A DNA stretch of 64,000 nucleotides from positions 2,341,501 through 2,405,500 of the forward strand of contig NZ_CP076132.1 in the NCBI RefSeq assembly GCF_018736045.1. The letters are read 5' to 3'. The notes beneath the pieces were generated by a model, which was given only the letters and a program-made list of their open reading frames with translations, was not told the origin of the DNA and did not search any database. The number at the start of each line of letters is the position of its first letter. The first letter of the stretch is position 1. Position numbers and translations under genes: made by a program. This document shows, piece by piece, positions 35,867 through 44,571 of this stretch. The stretch comes from Flammeovirga yaeyamensis. GTDB taxonomy: Bacteria > Bacteroidota > Bacteroidia > Cytophagales > Flammeovirgaceae.

Positions 35867-37705
35867 ATGTGCGGAATTGTCGGGTATGTTGGGCATAGAG
35901 ATGCTCTAAATATTCTGATTAAAGGCCTTGAACGTTTAGAATATAGAGGCTACGACAGTGCTGGTATTTCTCTTATCGATCAAGATGATGTTAAAGTTTT
36001 TAAGTGTAAAGGCAAAGTAGCCGATCTTAAAAAACAAATTGATAATAAAGACACTAAAGGTACGACAGGTATAGGTCATACTCGTTGGGCGACACATGGT
36101 GCCCCTAATGATGCTAACGCTCATCCACATTACTCTTCTGATAGTAATTTGGCAATGGTGCATAATGGTATCATCGAAAATTATGAGGCTTTAAAAAGTC
36201 AACTTATTGAAAAAGGACATGTTTTTCATAGTGACACAGATACAGAAGTATTTATTCACTTTATAGAGCAAGTTCAAAAAGATAACAATTGCGACTTAGA
36301 TGAAGCAGTAAGAATTGCTTTAAACGAGGTTGTGGGAGCATATGCTATTGTAATCACTCAAAAAGATAAACCAGGTCAATTGGTAGCAGCCCGTAAAGGC
36401 TCTCCATTGGTGATTGGTGTTGGTGAAAAAGAATTTTTCCTTGCATCGGATGCTACTCCAATCGTAGAGTACACAAAAGATGTAGTTTATATTAAAGATG
36501 AGGAGGTTGTATTACTTAAGGATGGTAATATGACAATTACTGATGTTAAGAATCAGGTCCAAACTCCTTACTTACAGACACTAGAACTAGAATTAGAAGC
36601 TATTGAAAAAGGAGGATATGATCACTTCATGATGAAGGAGATTATGGAGCAGCCTAAATCAGTTTCTGATTGTTTAAGAGGTAGAGTTATCTCTGAGAAA
36701 AACCACGTTAAGTTAGGTGGTATCTTTAATCACTTTGATGATTTATTAAATGCGAAACGTATTATTATTGCCGCTTGTGGTACTTCTTGGCATGCTGGCT
36801 TAGTTGCTGAGTATATTTTTGAAGAATTAGCAAGAATTCCAGTAGAAGTAGAATACGCTTCAGAATTTAGATATAGAAATCCAATCATCGGAAAAGGAGA
36901 TGTATTAATTGCTATTTCTCAATCTGGTGAAACAGCGGATACTTTGGCTGCAATGAGTTTAGCAGAATCCAAAGGTGCAGTTGTTCTTGGAGTTTGTAAT
37001 GTAGTAGGTTCTTCAATTGCAAGAAACTCACACGAAGGTGCTTATACTCACGCTGGACCAGAAATTGGTGTAGCAAGTACAAAAGCATTTACAGCACAGT
37101 TAACAGTTCTAACAACAATGGCTTTAATGTTAGCTAAAGAAAAAGGAACTTTAACTGAAGCACAATTACACGATTTATTGGTGGAATTAGAAAACATTCC
37201 ATCTAAAATTGAAAAAGTGCTTAAAACAAATGATGCTGTAAGAGAAATGTCTGCCTTGTACAAGGATGCAAAGAACTTCTTGTATCTAGGGCGAGGCTTT
37301 AATTTCCCTGTAGCATTAGAAGGTGCCTTAAAATTAAAAGAAATTTCTTATATTCATGCTGAAGGCTATCCTGCAGCTGAAATGAAACACGGTCCTATTG
37401 CACTTATCGATGAAGAAATGCCAGTAGTAGTTATTGCTACTCGTGATAGTTCTTATGACAAAGTAGTGTCCAACCTTCAAGAAGTGAAAGCAAGAAGTGG
37501 ACGAGTGATTGCCGTAGTTACAGAAGGAGATGCCTTAATTCCAGGTATGGTGGATCATGTCATTGAAGTACCAGATACTCATGAGGTACTCATGCCAATG
37601 ATTTCATGTATTCCATTACAGTTATTGTCTTATCATATTGCAGTGATGAGAGGATGTAATGTTGATCAGCCACGTAACTTGGCAAAATCAGTAACAGTAG
37701 AGTAA
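35867..37705 (+). CDS. glmS: Glutamine--fructose-6-phosphate aminotransferase (isomerising)
   Basis: This cytosolic enzyme makes glucosamine-6-phosphate from fructose-6-phosphate and glutamine, the entry step to UDP-GlcNAc for peptidoglycan and surface sugars. The 612 residues comprise an N-terminal class II glutaminase domain with catalytic C2 (MCGIVGYVG), TRWATHG and VHNGIIENY, and two SIS sugar-isomerase domains (CGTSWHAG, SQSGETADTLAA, and C-terminal LAKSVTVE). No glmS ribozyme-like leader is evident in the 27 bases upstream. A strong perfect hairpin follows the stop codon. Confidence 0.98.
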   Translation: MCGIVGYVGHRDALNILIKGLERLEYRGYDSAGISLIDQDDVKVFKCKGKVADLKKQIDNKDTKGTTGIGHTRWATHGAPNDANAHPHYSSDSNLAMVHNGIIENYEALKSQLIEKGHVFHSDTDTEVFIHFIEQVQKDNNCDLDEAVRIALNEVVGAYAIVITQKDKPGQLVAARKGSPLVIGVGEKEFFLASDATPIVEYTKDVVYIKDEEVVLLKDGNMTITDVKNQVQTPYLQTLELELEAIEKGGYDHFMMKEIMEQPKSVSDCLRGRVISEKNHVKLGGIFNHFDDLLNAKRIIIAACGTSWHAGLVAEYIFEELARIPVEVEYASEFRYRNPIIGKGDVLIAISQSGETADTLAAMSLAESKGAVVLGVCNVVGSSIARNSHEGAYTHAGPEIGVASTKAFTAQLTVLTTMALMLAKEKGTLTEAQLHDLLVELENIPSKIEKVLKTNDAVREMSALYKDAKNFLYLGRGFNFPVALEGALKLKEISYIHAEGYPAAEMKHGPIALIDEEMPVVVIATRDSSYDKVVSNLQEVKARSGRVIAVVTEGDALIPGMVDHVIEVPDTHEVLMPMISCIPLQLLSYHIAVMRGCNVDQPRNLAKSVTVE

Positions 37706-37712
37706 AACAATA

Positions 37713-37741
37713 AGTAGCCTCCTAATTCAAAGGAGGCTACT
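37713..37741. other. Strong 11-base hairpin between glmS and the DUF4290 gene
   Basis: AGTAGCCTCCT (37713-37723) pairs perfectly with AGGAGGCTACT (37731-37741) around a 7-base loop. The following sequence is CATATAAAAAT, with no T run, so it is not a canonical terminator. It may stabilise the glmS 3' end or block the leader of the next gene, whose ATG is 15 bases downstream. Confidence 0.75.
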
Positions 37742-37755
37742 CATATAAAAATATT

Positions 37756-38421
37756 ATGCAAGAAGAATTTAGCTATAACACAGGACGATCTGATATTGTT
37801 CTTAAAGAGTATGGAAGAAATGTAGAGAAACTAGTAAAGTATATTTCTTCATTGGATGACAAAGCTTTAAGAACTCAATATGCTTATACTTTAATTGCTT
37901 TGATGAAACAATTACATCCAATTCAAAAGCAATTAAGCGATAGCCAACAGCGTGTATGGGATCACCTGACAGTTATGTCTGAATTTAATTTGGATATAGA
38001 CGCACCTTATCCATTGCCAACAGAAAACCAAATGCATAAGAAACCACGTAAAGTGGCATATTCTCAAACCAACATCAGGTTTAAACACTTCGGTAAAAAC
38101 TTGCAAAAGATGGTGGAGAGTGCATTAGAACAAGAAGGCGAGGATAAAATAGAAGAAGCAATGGTGAAAATCATTAAGTTGATGAAATCATTCTATTCTA
38201 TGCAAGTAAATGACCAAATCGAAGATGAGGTGGTGATCAATACCATTAATACACTTTGTAAAGGGAGATTTAACGTTCGTCCATTAAAACAAAAATATCC
38301 AGATGCTTTTAAGAATGTAAAAATCCCAGCAGGAAATGTACTAACACAAGGTGCAACTTCAACTGCAAAATCAAATAATAGTAATTCTTCTAAGAAGAAG
38401 AGAAGAAGGAAAAGAAAATAA
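37756..38421 (+). CDS. DUF4290 family protein
   Basis: The 221-residue protein fits DUF4290: an N-terminal EFSYNTGRSDIVLKEYGRNVEKLVKYI segment with the family EYGRN motif, a helical core and a repeat-like second half beginning RFKHFGKNLQKMVESAL. The tail is very basic (KKKRRRKRK), which could bind nucleic acid. No signal peptide or membrane helix is present. Function is unknown. It lies 50 bases after glmS with a strong hairpin between. Its stop codon directly abuts the stop of the convergent exchanger gene, leaving no room for a terminator. Confidence 0.8.
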   Translation: MQEEFSYNTGRSDIVLKEYGRNVEKLVKYISSLDDKALRTQYAYTLIALMKQLHPIQKQLSDSQQRVWDHLTVMSEFNLDIDAPYPLPTENQMHKKPRKVAYSQTNIRFKHFGKNLQKMVESALEQEGEDKIEEAMVKIIKLMKSFYSMQVNDQIEDEVVINTINTLCKGRFNVRPLKQKYPDAFKNVKIPAGNVLTQGATSTAKSNNSNSSKKKRRRKRK

Positions 38422-39399
38422 TTATCCTCTTAAATAAGTGGTGACATAATATAAAATACCAAGTGATAGTAAAAAGAAAGAAGTCATCTTCGTCAATTTT
38501 AAATATCTACTTGAGAGACTTAGCATAGCACATAATAGACAAGCTAGGATAGAAAAAGTTAAGTCATAATTAAGGGTGTAATCGTAATGGATTGGACCCT
38601 TTATTGTTAATATAGAAGAGGCAAGAAGGTAATTGATGATGTATGAACCCATAATGTTACCGAAGGCAATATCTTGTCTTTTTCTTCTCATTACCGAAAT
38701 AGTAGTGATAATCTCAGGTAAAGAGGTACAAATTGCCATGATACTTACCCCAATGAATCGAGCACTTAAATTAGAGTATTCACTTAGTAGTAGTGCTTCA
38801 ATCACAGAAATATAAGCACCCCCTCCAATAATAAGTAAGCCTACAATAATATCACGGGCTATACTATGATGATGTAATAACCCTTGAGGTATTTTTTTAA
38901 TTAAATAGATTTCTTTTTTATTCTTACTACTCGCGAATATGATAATATAATAAGTGATTAAATACCCAATCAAATAAAATGCATCAAAAGGAGTGAGGAA
39001 GTTATCTTCGGCGTTAAAAAAGAGTTTCTTATTCAGTAGAAAAAATAAGAGACAACCACTTCCTAAGGCAAAAAGGGTATCTCTCCAGATATTTTTTGAT
39101 AACACTCTAACTCTTATGATTAGAGCCGAAATTCCTAAACCGAATACAATATTAAAGGTGTTGCTACCTATAATAGTACCAAAAGCCAAGGCTTCCGCAT
39201 CTTTGTAGACGGATATGGTAGAAACACAAATTTCAGGAATTGAAGTACCTAATGCTACTACTGTTAGACCAATATGTACCCCAGAAAAATTAGATTTTCC
39301 ACTTAGTGCTGTAGCACCTTTTGTTAGTAATAAGGCACCATATCTCATTAGTAGAATACCAGAGATACCTAAAAAAATATGGAAAAGAAGTGTATCCAA
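38422..39399 (-). CDS. Calcium/sodium antiporter (YrbG-like CaCA family)
   Basis: The 325-residue membrane protein has about ten helices in two inverted halves. The ion-binding alpha repeats are plain: VALGTSIPEICVSTIS with FGTIIGSNTFNIVFGLG in the first, and ICTSLPEIITTISV with FGNIMGSYIINYLLASS in the second. Each carries the key acidic residue in the T-S-x-P-E motif. It should exchange Na+ for Ca2+ across the inner membrane. Length matches YrbG (325 in E. coli). It is the last gene of a leftward group with the omega-amidase, 6 bases apart. Confidence 0.93.
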   Translation of the reverse strand: MDTLLFHIFLGISGILLMRYGALLLTKGATALSGKSNFSGVHIGLTVVALGTSIPEICVSTISVYKDAEALAFGTIIGSNTFNIVFGLGISALIIRVRVLSKNIWRDTLFALGSGCLLFFLLNKKLFFNAEDNFLTPFDAFYLIGYLITYYIIIFASSKNKKEIYLIKKIPQGLLHHHSIARDIIVGLLIIGGGAYISVIEALLLSEYSNLSARFIGVSIMAICTSLPEIITTISVMRRKRQDIAFGNIMGSYIINYLLASSILTIKGPIHYDYTLNYDLTFSILACLLCAMLSLSSRYLKLTKMTSFFLLSLGILYYVTTYLRG

Positions 39400-39405
39400 A
39401 AAATA

Positions 39406-40197
39406 TTATAGTTGTAAAGTGAAATGATCTGCATCTAGATGAGTTGGAAACTTCTCTCTTAGATTATGAAGTTCTTTATAGTTAAGAGTAACTATTTTTA
39501 TTTCATCATTCTCATTTAACTCATTAAGTGCTTTACCTTTTGCTGAATAAACAGCAGACTGACCATTGTAATTTACTTGGTTAGGGTCTTGTCCAATTCT
39601 ATTTACACCAACTGAGTAACTTAGATTCTCAATTGCTCTAGCTTTCAGTAAAGTATTGAAAGCATCAATCCTTGGTGCTGGCCAATTGGCTACACATACA
39701 AGAATGTCATAATCATTATTAGTGTTTCTACACCATAATGGGAAGCGTAAATCGTAACAGATGATGGGGTTTATTCTCCAGCCTTTCCATTCTTCAATAA
39801 CCTGGAAATTACCTGGTTCAAAAGCCATATGTTCTGAAGCCATTCTAAACAAGTGTCGCTTGTCATAATGTGATATATGACCATTAGGTCTAGCAAAGAT
39901 CAAACGGTTGTACACTTTGCGATCTTGTCGAACAGGATAGCTACCCAATATTGCGGCACCCATTCTTTTTGATTGCTGTAACATCCACTTACTCGTTGTA
40001 AGACCGATGGGCTCTGCTTTTTCAGCAGCTTCATTATGGAAGCCAGTAGTAAATAATTCTGGTAGCACCACCAAATCAACATTTTCCTCAATGGTCCATA
40101 ACTTCTCTTCTAAAGTAGCAAGATTAGCTGTAGGATTCATCCACTCAGGATTAAATTGAACGATAGCAACCTTAAAGTTTTCTTGATGGTGTGACAT
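39406..40197 (-). CDS. Nitrilase-family omega-amidase (YafV-like)
   Basis: The 263-residue cytosolic protein has the Glu-Lys-Cys triad of the nitrilase superfamily: glutamate in VVLPELFTTGF, lysine in HYDKRHLFRMASEH and cysteine in NPIICYDLRFPLWCRN. The HYDKRHLFRMA segment is typical of omega-amidases, which hydrolyse alpha-ketoglutaramate or alpha-ketosuccinamate and so clear products of glutamine transaminases. Length is normal. It lies between the exchanger gene (6 bases) and a CAP lipoprotein gene (6 bases), so the three form an operon, without an evident functional theme. Confidence 0.9.
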   Translation of the reverse strand: MSHHQENFKVAIVQFNPEWMNPTANLATLEEKLWTIEENVDLVVLPELFTTGFHNEAAEKAEPIGLTTSKWMLQQSKRMGAAILGSYPVRQDRKVYNRLIFARPNGHISHYDKRHLFRMASEHMAFEPGNFQVIEEWKGWRINPIICYDLRFPLWCRNTNNDYDILVCVANWPAPRIDAFNTLLKARAIENLSYSVGVNRIGQDPNQVNYNGQSAVYSAKGKALNELNENDEIKIVTLNYKELHNLREKFPTHLDADHFTLQL

Positions 40198-40203
40198 ATA
40201 TAA

Positions 40204-40689
40204 TTAATTATCTAATCTACCTGTAAAAACAACGTAAAAATAATCACCTGTAGCGGCATTCTGAAATACTGCACCACCAAATGTGTTTGAATTTCTATTT
40301 TCAAGTGTATTTCTACATCTCGAAGCCATAATATTGACGATATCAGGGATAGGATCAAGAATATTATAAGCGGCATAGGCTGTACAACCTCTTAGGTCAC
40401 TACTTCCTGTGACACTTTGAATTCTTTTTTTGTGGTATCCGTTTTCTTCTTCTTCTTTAGTCAGTTGCTCCCTATTCATCGGATTGTCTGCTAAGTTAGC
40501 AGCGAATCTTTTCGCTTCTTCAAAGTATGCAGCGTTAAATTCAAAAGTAGTCAAATCTTTAGATTCTCTGTATTTATTTAGTTCATCCATAAAATAACTA
40601 TCAAGAGAAGTTGGTGTGTTCCAACTTACTTCTTCTTCTTTACAACCAAAGAATAAAACAGGGACGATAAGCAGTAAAAAAAATCTCAT
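40204..40689 (-). CDS. Small CAP-like (SCP/PR-1) lipoprotein
   Basis: The 161-residue protein has a lipoprotein signal (VLFFG|C, C16). The mature part resembles a compact CAP domain: DELNKYRESKDLTTFEFNAAYFEEAKRFAANLADN, a central HKKRIQSV segment and a C-terminal GGAVFQNAATGDYFYVVFTGR like the CAP final strands. The similarity is by eye and distant, so the family call is tentative, while the lipoprotein call is strong. It heads the three-gene operon with the omega-amidase and exchanger. The role is unknown; a periplasm-facing location is expected. Confidence 0.6.
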   Translation of the reverse strand: MRFFLLLIVPVLFFGCKEEEVSWNTPTSLDSYFMDELNKYRESKDLTTFEFNAAYFEEAKRFAANLADNPMNREQLTKEEEENGYHKKRIQSVTGSSDLRGCTAYAAYNILDPIPDIVNIMASRCRNTLENRNSNTFGGAVFQNAATGDYFYVVFTGRLDN

Positions 40690-40703
40690 TTAAAATAATT
40701 ATT

Positions 40704-40734
40704 ATAAAAAAAAGCTCCTAAATCTTAGGAGCTT
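40704..40734 (-). terminator. Intrinsic terminator after def
   Basis: On the minus strand AAGCTCCTAA pairs with TTAGGAGCTT (arms 40725-40734 and 40712-40721) around GAT, followed by eight T. It ends the bestrophin-arsC-ruvX-def unit, just before the CAP lipoprotein gene. Confidence 0.92.
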
Positions 40735-40742
40735 AAATTTAA

Positions 40743-41303
40743 TTATTTTTTTGGAAACCTCATTCTATAACCATGGGCTACTTTGCCTTTAGTGATATTA
40801 TTTAGCTTTCCTTTGATTAATCTCTTTTTGATAGGAGAAAGGTGATCTGTAAATAAAATACCTTCGATGTGATCGTATTCGTGTTGAATTACACGAGCCG
40901 TCATCCCTGTAAACTCTTCTTCTCTTTCGTTAAGTTCATCGTCTAAGTATTTAATGATAATTCCTTCTGGACGAATAACATCACCATTTACACCAGGAAT
41001 ACTTAAACAGCCTTCGTCGAAACTTACATCCTCTCCAAATTCCTCGATAATCTCAGCATTAATGAAAGCACCTTTATATCCTTTCTCTTCACTTTCCTCA
41101 TCAATCATTAAATTAGAATCGATAACGAAAATTCTTTTGCCAATACCTATCTGAGGGCCTGCAAGTCCAACGCCAGAGGCACCACCCATAGTTTCGAACA
41201 TACTATCAATTAGTTCCCCTATGTTTTCTAATTCTTCCTTAGAATAATCTTTGGCAACTCTTTTAAGAATTGGATCTCCGTATGCGACTACTGGATAAAT
41301 CAT
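40743..41303 (-). CDS. def: Peptide deformylase
   Basis: This metalloenzyme removes the formyl group from the first methionine of new proteins. The 186-residue protein has the three class motifs: GVGLAGPQIG (motif 1), EGCLSIPG with the metal-binding cysteine (motif 2) and QHEYDHIEG with the two metal histidines and catalytic glutamate (motif 3). Length is normal for type 1 enzymes. It is the last gene of a leftward unit and is followed by a terminator; ruvX lies 19 bases upstream, a common arrangement in Bacteroidota. Confidence 0.97.
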   Translation of the reverse strand: MIYPVVAYGDPILKRVAKDYSKEELENIGELIDSMFETMGGASGVGLAGPQIGIGKRIFVIDSNLMIDEESEEKGYKGAFINAEIIEEFGEDVSFDEGCLSIPGVNGDVIRPEGIIIKYLDDELNEREEEFTGMTARVIQHEYDHIEGILFTDHLSPIKKRLIKGKLNNITKGKVAHGYRMRFPKK

Positions 41304-41322
41304 TTATATATATTTTAATGGA

Positions 41323-41739
41323 TTAAAAACTATTTTGATCTAAAAAGGATTGCAAGATAATAGCAGCACTTATCTTATCCACATTTCCTTTTACTTTTCT
41401 ATCTTTTTTCTTCATTCCACCGCTAATCATAGACTGTTCAGCCATTTTAGAAGTAAAACGTTCATCGATATAAGTAATCGGAATATTGGGGAATTCAGCC
41501 GCTAACTTCTTTCCAAAATTTTGAGTAGGCTTTGTGTTGTCTGTTGCTTTTCCATCTAAACCCTTTGGAAGTCCAATAACGAAGTGTTCTACATCTTCTT
41601 TCTGAACATATTCTTTGATGAACTTCATAATCACATTTGTTTGTACTGTTTCTAAAGACGAAGCAATAATTTTTAATGGATCAGTAACGGCAAACCCTGT
41701 TCTTTTTGTTCCGTAATCTATGGCTAAAATCCTTCCCAT
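41323..41739 (-). CDS. ruvX: YqgF/RuvX family RNase H-fold nuclease
   Basis: The 138-residue protein opens with GRILAIDYGTKRTGFAVTD, the acidic first strand of the RNase H-like YqgF fold, followed by VIGLPKGLDG and ITYIDERFTS, and ends with KISAAIILQSFLD bearing the last active-site acidic residue. Family members act in pre-16S rRNA 5' processing and were proposed as Holliday-junction resolvases. Length is typical. It lies in a leftward operon, 7 bases after the ArsC-like gene and 19 before def. Confidence 0.94.
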   Translation of the reverse strand: MGRILAIDYGTKRTGFAVTDPLKIIASSLETVQTNVIMKFIKEYVQKEDVEHFVIGLPKGLDGKATDNTKPTQNFGKKLAAEFPNIPITYIDERFTSKMAEQSMISGGMKKKDRKVKGNVDKISAAIILQSFLDQNSF

Positions 41740-41746
41740 ATATGTA

Positions 41747-42094
41747 TTATAATGAAGCCTTCGCTTTTTCGACTTCTTTTTTACTATTCCCTACAAAAAT
41801 TTGATTATCTGCAATAATAACAGGTCTTTTTAAAAAAGAGTACTCCTGAAGTATTAACGATTTATAATCCTCCTCAGATAATTCTTTTTCATGCAAGCCC
41901 ATTGGTCTAAATTGACGTGATCTTCTGCTAAATAAAGATTCGTAACTACCACTCAATGCTTTCATTGCATCTAGTTGGTCTGAAGTAATAGCTTCTGTTT
42001 TGATATCTTGAAACTCATCAAATTTATCTTTACCGATTTCTTCAATAATTCTTTTACAAGTAGAACAAGTGGATAGGTGATATATCTTTGTCAT
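41747..42094 (-). CDS. ArsC/Spx-family thioredoxin-fold protein
   Basis: The 115-residue protein begins IYHLSTCSTCKRIIEEIG with a CxxC pair (C9, C12), as in the ArsC/Spx/YffB thioredoxin-like family. The later FLKRPVIIADNQIFVG segment carries the cis-proline and an arginine partner typical of the fold. No arsenic genes are nearby, so arsenate reduction should not be assumed; YffB-like or Spx-like roles are equally possible. Its start overlaps the last base of the bestrophin stop codon by one nucleotide, indicating coupled translation. Confidence 0.85.
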   Translation of the reverse strand: MTKIYHLSTCSTCKRIIEEIGKDKFDEFQDIKTEAITSDQLDAMKALSGSYESLFSRRSRQFRPMGLHEKELSEEDYKSLILQEYSFLKRPVIIADNQIFVGNSKKEVEKAKASL

Positions 42095-42957
42095 TATTTG
42101 TTGATAATTTCTTGGATGTTTTTGTAAATGTTGTTAGCTATATTATCTACTGGGAGATCGTTAGGATCTTTGCCAAAAGGATCTTCAATTTCTTCAGAAA
42201 TGGTAACAATACTCATCGCCACATAATAAATGATGATAACAGCAGGTATGGTCCACCATTCTAAATTCTCAATTAAACCTAAAGGCATAATAATCGCATA
42301 AATGTAGATATATGCTTTTAATAAATAATTATGCGATTGTGGCATTGGCGTTTTATGGATACGCTCGCACTTACCCATAATGTCAATTAACTCATCAGAA
42401 TTCTCTATTAATTTTAAATATTGAAAATCTGTGATTTCGCCTCTTTCATAAACGGTTTTTAATCGTTTAATAATTAATTGATTAATACCATTAGGTACAT
42501 GTTCCCACTTCTTTAATTCATTAGAGATTTCTTCTCCAACAAACTCAATTTCTATATAAATAACTCCACTTCTTAAATGTTCTTTTAAAACATAGGGAAA
42601 TGCAGCTATTAAGTTCAATATTTCTGTCTTTTCCTTACTGTCAGGTAATAACTGATTGATTTGTAAGGCATAGTTTCTTGAAGTGTTGACTAATCCACCA
42701 AGAACTTTTCTCGCTTCCCACCATCTATCATAAGCAGTATTATTTCGGAATACTAATAGTATACCTAGAATAGCACCCATTAAACCAGGTAGTGTAAAAT
42801 TTGATTCTATGTTCACATGTCCTAATTCATGTATAGTACATAGAATTGTTGTTGGTATTGCAATCCAAATTAAATCAACAGCGAGTCTTCTTATTAAATA
42901 TCCTTTATAGGAAAATATTAAAAAGAAATTGGATTGAGAAAAGTTCTTTTTAGGCAT
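42094..42957 (-). CDS. Bestrophin-like anion channel family protein (UPF0187)
   Basis: The 287-residue protein has four membrane helices (near 25-45, 55-72, 205-225 and 228-248) and a helical cytoplasmic part. Family features include the N-terminal SYKGYLIRRLAVDLIW, GAILGILLVFRNNTAYDRWWEARK, NTSRNYALQIN and the ISEEIEDPFGKDPNDLPVD belt motif that ends bestrophin cores. Bacterial members form pentameric ion channels in the inner membrane; cation preference has been reported for a Klebsiella homologue. It is the first gene of the leftward unit toward def. Confidence 0.92.
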   Translation of the reverse strand: MPKKNFSQSNFFLIFSYKGYLIRRLAVDLIWIAIPTTILCTIHELGHVNIESNFTLPGLMGAILGILLVFRNNTAYDRWWEARKVLGGLVNTSRNYALQINQLLPDSKEKTEILNLIAAFPYVLKEHLRSGVIYIEIEFVGEEISNELKKWEHVPNGINQLIIKRLKTVYERGEITDFQYLKLIENSDELIDIMGKCERIHKTPMPQSHNYLLKAYIYIYAIIMPLGLIENLEWWTIPAVIIIYYVAMSIVTISEEIEDPFGKDPNDLPVDNIANNIYKNIQEIINK

Positions 42958-43009
42958 AAAAATCTAATTATCAATTTACATTGTCAAATGAACAATTTAA
43001 CAAATGTAG

Positions 43010-43414
43010 TTAATCAATTAAAGTTTTATGCATAATTTTCGCAGAACCTTTTACGGTTACTTTATTCGCTTCAGACTTGATTACTGTAGTGATAACTGCC
43101 GTTTTTCTTCTTGAATCAATTTCACTGATTTCAAATTCTGCTGAATACGTTTCTTCTACAAACATTGGTCTTAAGAAATCCATTGTTTGAGATAGATATA
43201 CAGATCCATTACCTGGGAATTCTGTACCTAATACTCTAGAGAAAATTGATGCAGATAAAAAGCCATGAATGATAGGCTTTTTAAAGGGTGTTTGAGCCGC
43301 AAATTCTTCATCTATATGAATTGGATTCGTATCTCCTGTAAGTTGAGCGAATGCGTTTACTTCTTCTTGAGTAAACTTAAAGTTGACTTGATAAGATTGT
43401 CCAATCTCTAGCAT
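43010..43414 (-). CDS. MaoC-type (R)-specific enoyl-CoA hydratase
   Basis: The 134-residue protein has the hot-dog-fold hydratase 2 motif: FAQLTGDTNPIHIDEEFAAQTPFKKPIIHGFLSASIFSRVLG, with the catalytic aspartate and histidine in the D-x(4)-H arrangement. FLRPMFVEETY follows. Such enzymes hydrate trans-2-enoyl-CoA to (R)-3-hydroxyacyl-CoA in fatty-acid or polyhydroxyalkanoate metabolism. Length matches PhaJ (about 134). It stands 52 bases upstream of the bestrophin gene on the same strand. No polymer synthase gene is nearby, so phaJ is not assigned. Confidence 0.9.
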   Translation of the reverse strand: MLEIGQSYQVNFKFTQEEVNAFAQLTGDTNPIHIDEEFAAQTPFKKPIIHGFLSASIFSRVLGTEFPGNGSVYLSQTMDFLRPMFVEETYSAEFEISEIDSRRKTAVITTVIKSEANKVTVKGSAKIMHKTLID

Positions 43415-43600
43415 ATTTCTATATTTTGATGATTTAATTGAGATAAATTTTCATAAAAAGATGATGAAAGTCTCTTTTTTAAAAATATTATCATTAATTT
43501 TACGATGTAAAGTTCAAAACTTGTATAAAAAAATCATTTTATCAAGTGACTTTACCTCAAATTAGAGTTATCTTTTTTCATTTTCATATTTACTGAACTA

Positions 43601-43630
43601 AAGGTGTTGTCAATGACAAGGCCTTTTTTT
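43601..43630 (+). terminator. Hairpin with T run upstream of sufC, not preceded by a plus-strand gene
   Basis: AAGG...CCTT encloses TTGTC/GACAA with loop AAT and a small internal mismatch, then seven T. It is in rightward orientation, yet the preceding gene runs leftward. The remainder of the 385-base gap holds a sufC -7 element near 43698 and otherwise AT-rich sequence. Confidence 0.6.
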
Positions 43631-43697
43631 ATAAAAAAAAGTGGAAAAATTTAAACTATTAGTTCATAAAATAGTTCCTATTTAAAAAAATTCTAAA

Positions 43698-43705
43698 TAA
43701 CTTTG
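43698..43705 (+). promoter_or_regulatory. Putative -7 element for sufCD
   Basis: TAACTTTG fits TAnnTTTG, 95 bases before sufC. The sequence about 20 bases upstream has no convincing TTTG. No Fur-like or IscR-like site was recognised. Confidence 0.5.
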
Positions 43706-43799
43706 CCGACCGTAGTCATAGTATCTTTTGATACAAGTTCGATTGTCGAGTTACTAAGATTTTTTAATACGAATTTCTAACAATTAATCATAAAGAAAA

Positions 43800-44558
43800 A
43801 TGCTGAAGATCAACGATCTAAAAGCTTCAATTGAAGACAAAGATATACTTAAAGGGATCAACCTTGAGATAAAGGAAGGCGAAGTTCACGCGATCATGGG
43901 ACCAAACGGTTCTGGTAAAAGTACTTTAGCTTCTGTATTAGCAGGTAGAGAAGATTATGAAGTAGAAGGTGGCGATGTTGATTTCGACGGAGAAGACTTG
44001 TTAGAAATGTCACCTGAAGAAAGAGCACAAAAAGGTTTATTCCTTGCTTTCCAATACCCAGTTGAAATTCCAGGTGTTAGTAATACTAACTTCTTGAGAA
44101 CTGCAGTAAACGAGGTAAGAAAAGCTAGAGGTGAAGAGCCTTACAATGCTGCCAACTTCATGAAAGAGATGAAAGAGAAAATGAAGATTGTATCTATCGA
44201 TAAGTCTTTAATGAACCGTTCTCTTAACGAAGGTTTCTCTGGTGGTGAAAAGAAAAGAAACGAGATCTTCCACATGGCAATGTTGGATCCGAAATTAGCT
44301 ATTCTTGATGAAACAGATTCAGGTCTTGATATCGACGCTTTACGTATCGTGGCTAATGGTGTAAACACTCTTAGAGATGGTAAAAGATCATTTGTTGTAG
44401 TAACTCACTACCAAAGATTGTTGGATTACATCGTTCCTGATTTTGTTCACGTTCTTTACAAAGGTAAGATTGTAAAATCTGGTACTAAAGAATTAGCTCT
44501 TGAGCTAGAAAAAAAAGGTTACGATTGGATTATCCAAGAAGTAGAAGGTAACAACTAA
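43800..44558 (+). CDS. sufC: Fe-S cluster assembly ATPase SufC
   Basis: The 252-residue ABC-type ATPase drives Fe-S cluster assembly on the SufBCD scaffold. It has Walker [10 protein letters not shown], the signature region [14 protein letters not shown], Walker [16 protein letters not shown] and the H-loop VVTHYQR. Length is typical and no membrane part is present. sufD follows after 13 bases. Unlike the usual sufB-sufC-sufD order, no sufB lies upstream: a 385-base gap with its own -7 element precedes the gene. Confidence 0.97.
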   Translation: MLKINDLKASIEDKDILKGINLEIKEGEVHAIMGPNGSGKSTLASVLAGREDYEVEGGDVDFDGEDLLEMSPEERAQKGLFLAFQYPVEIPGVSNTNFLRTAVNEVRKARGEEPYNAANFMKEMKEKMKIVSIDKSLMNRSLNEGFSGGEKKRNEIFHMAMLDPKLAILDETDSGLDIDALRIVANGVNTLRDGKRSFVVVTHYQRLLDYIVPDFVHVLYKGKIVKSGTKELALELEKKGYDWIIQEVEGNN

Positions 44559-44571
44559 ACTACCATCTTAC

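Noticed and set aside
41747-42094. Arsenate reductase (arsC) assignment.
   Set aside because: Only the thioredoxin-like fold and CxxC are clear; no arsenic resistance genes are near, so the specific function is not claimed.
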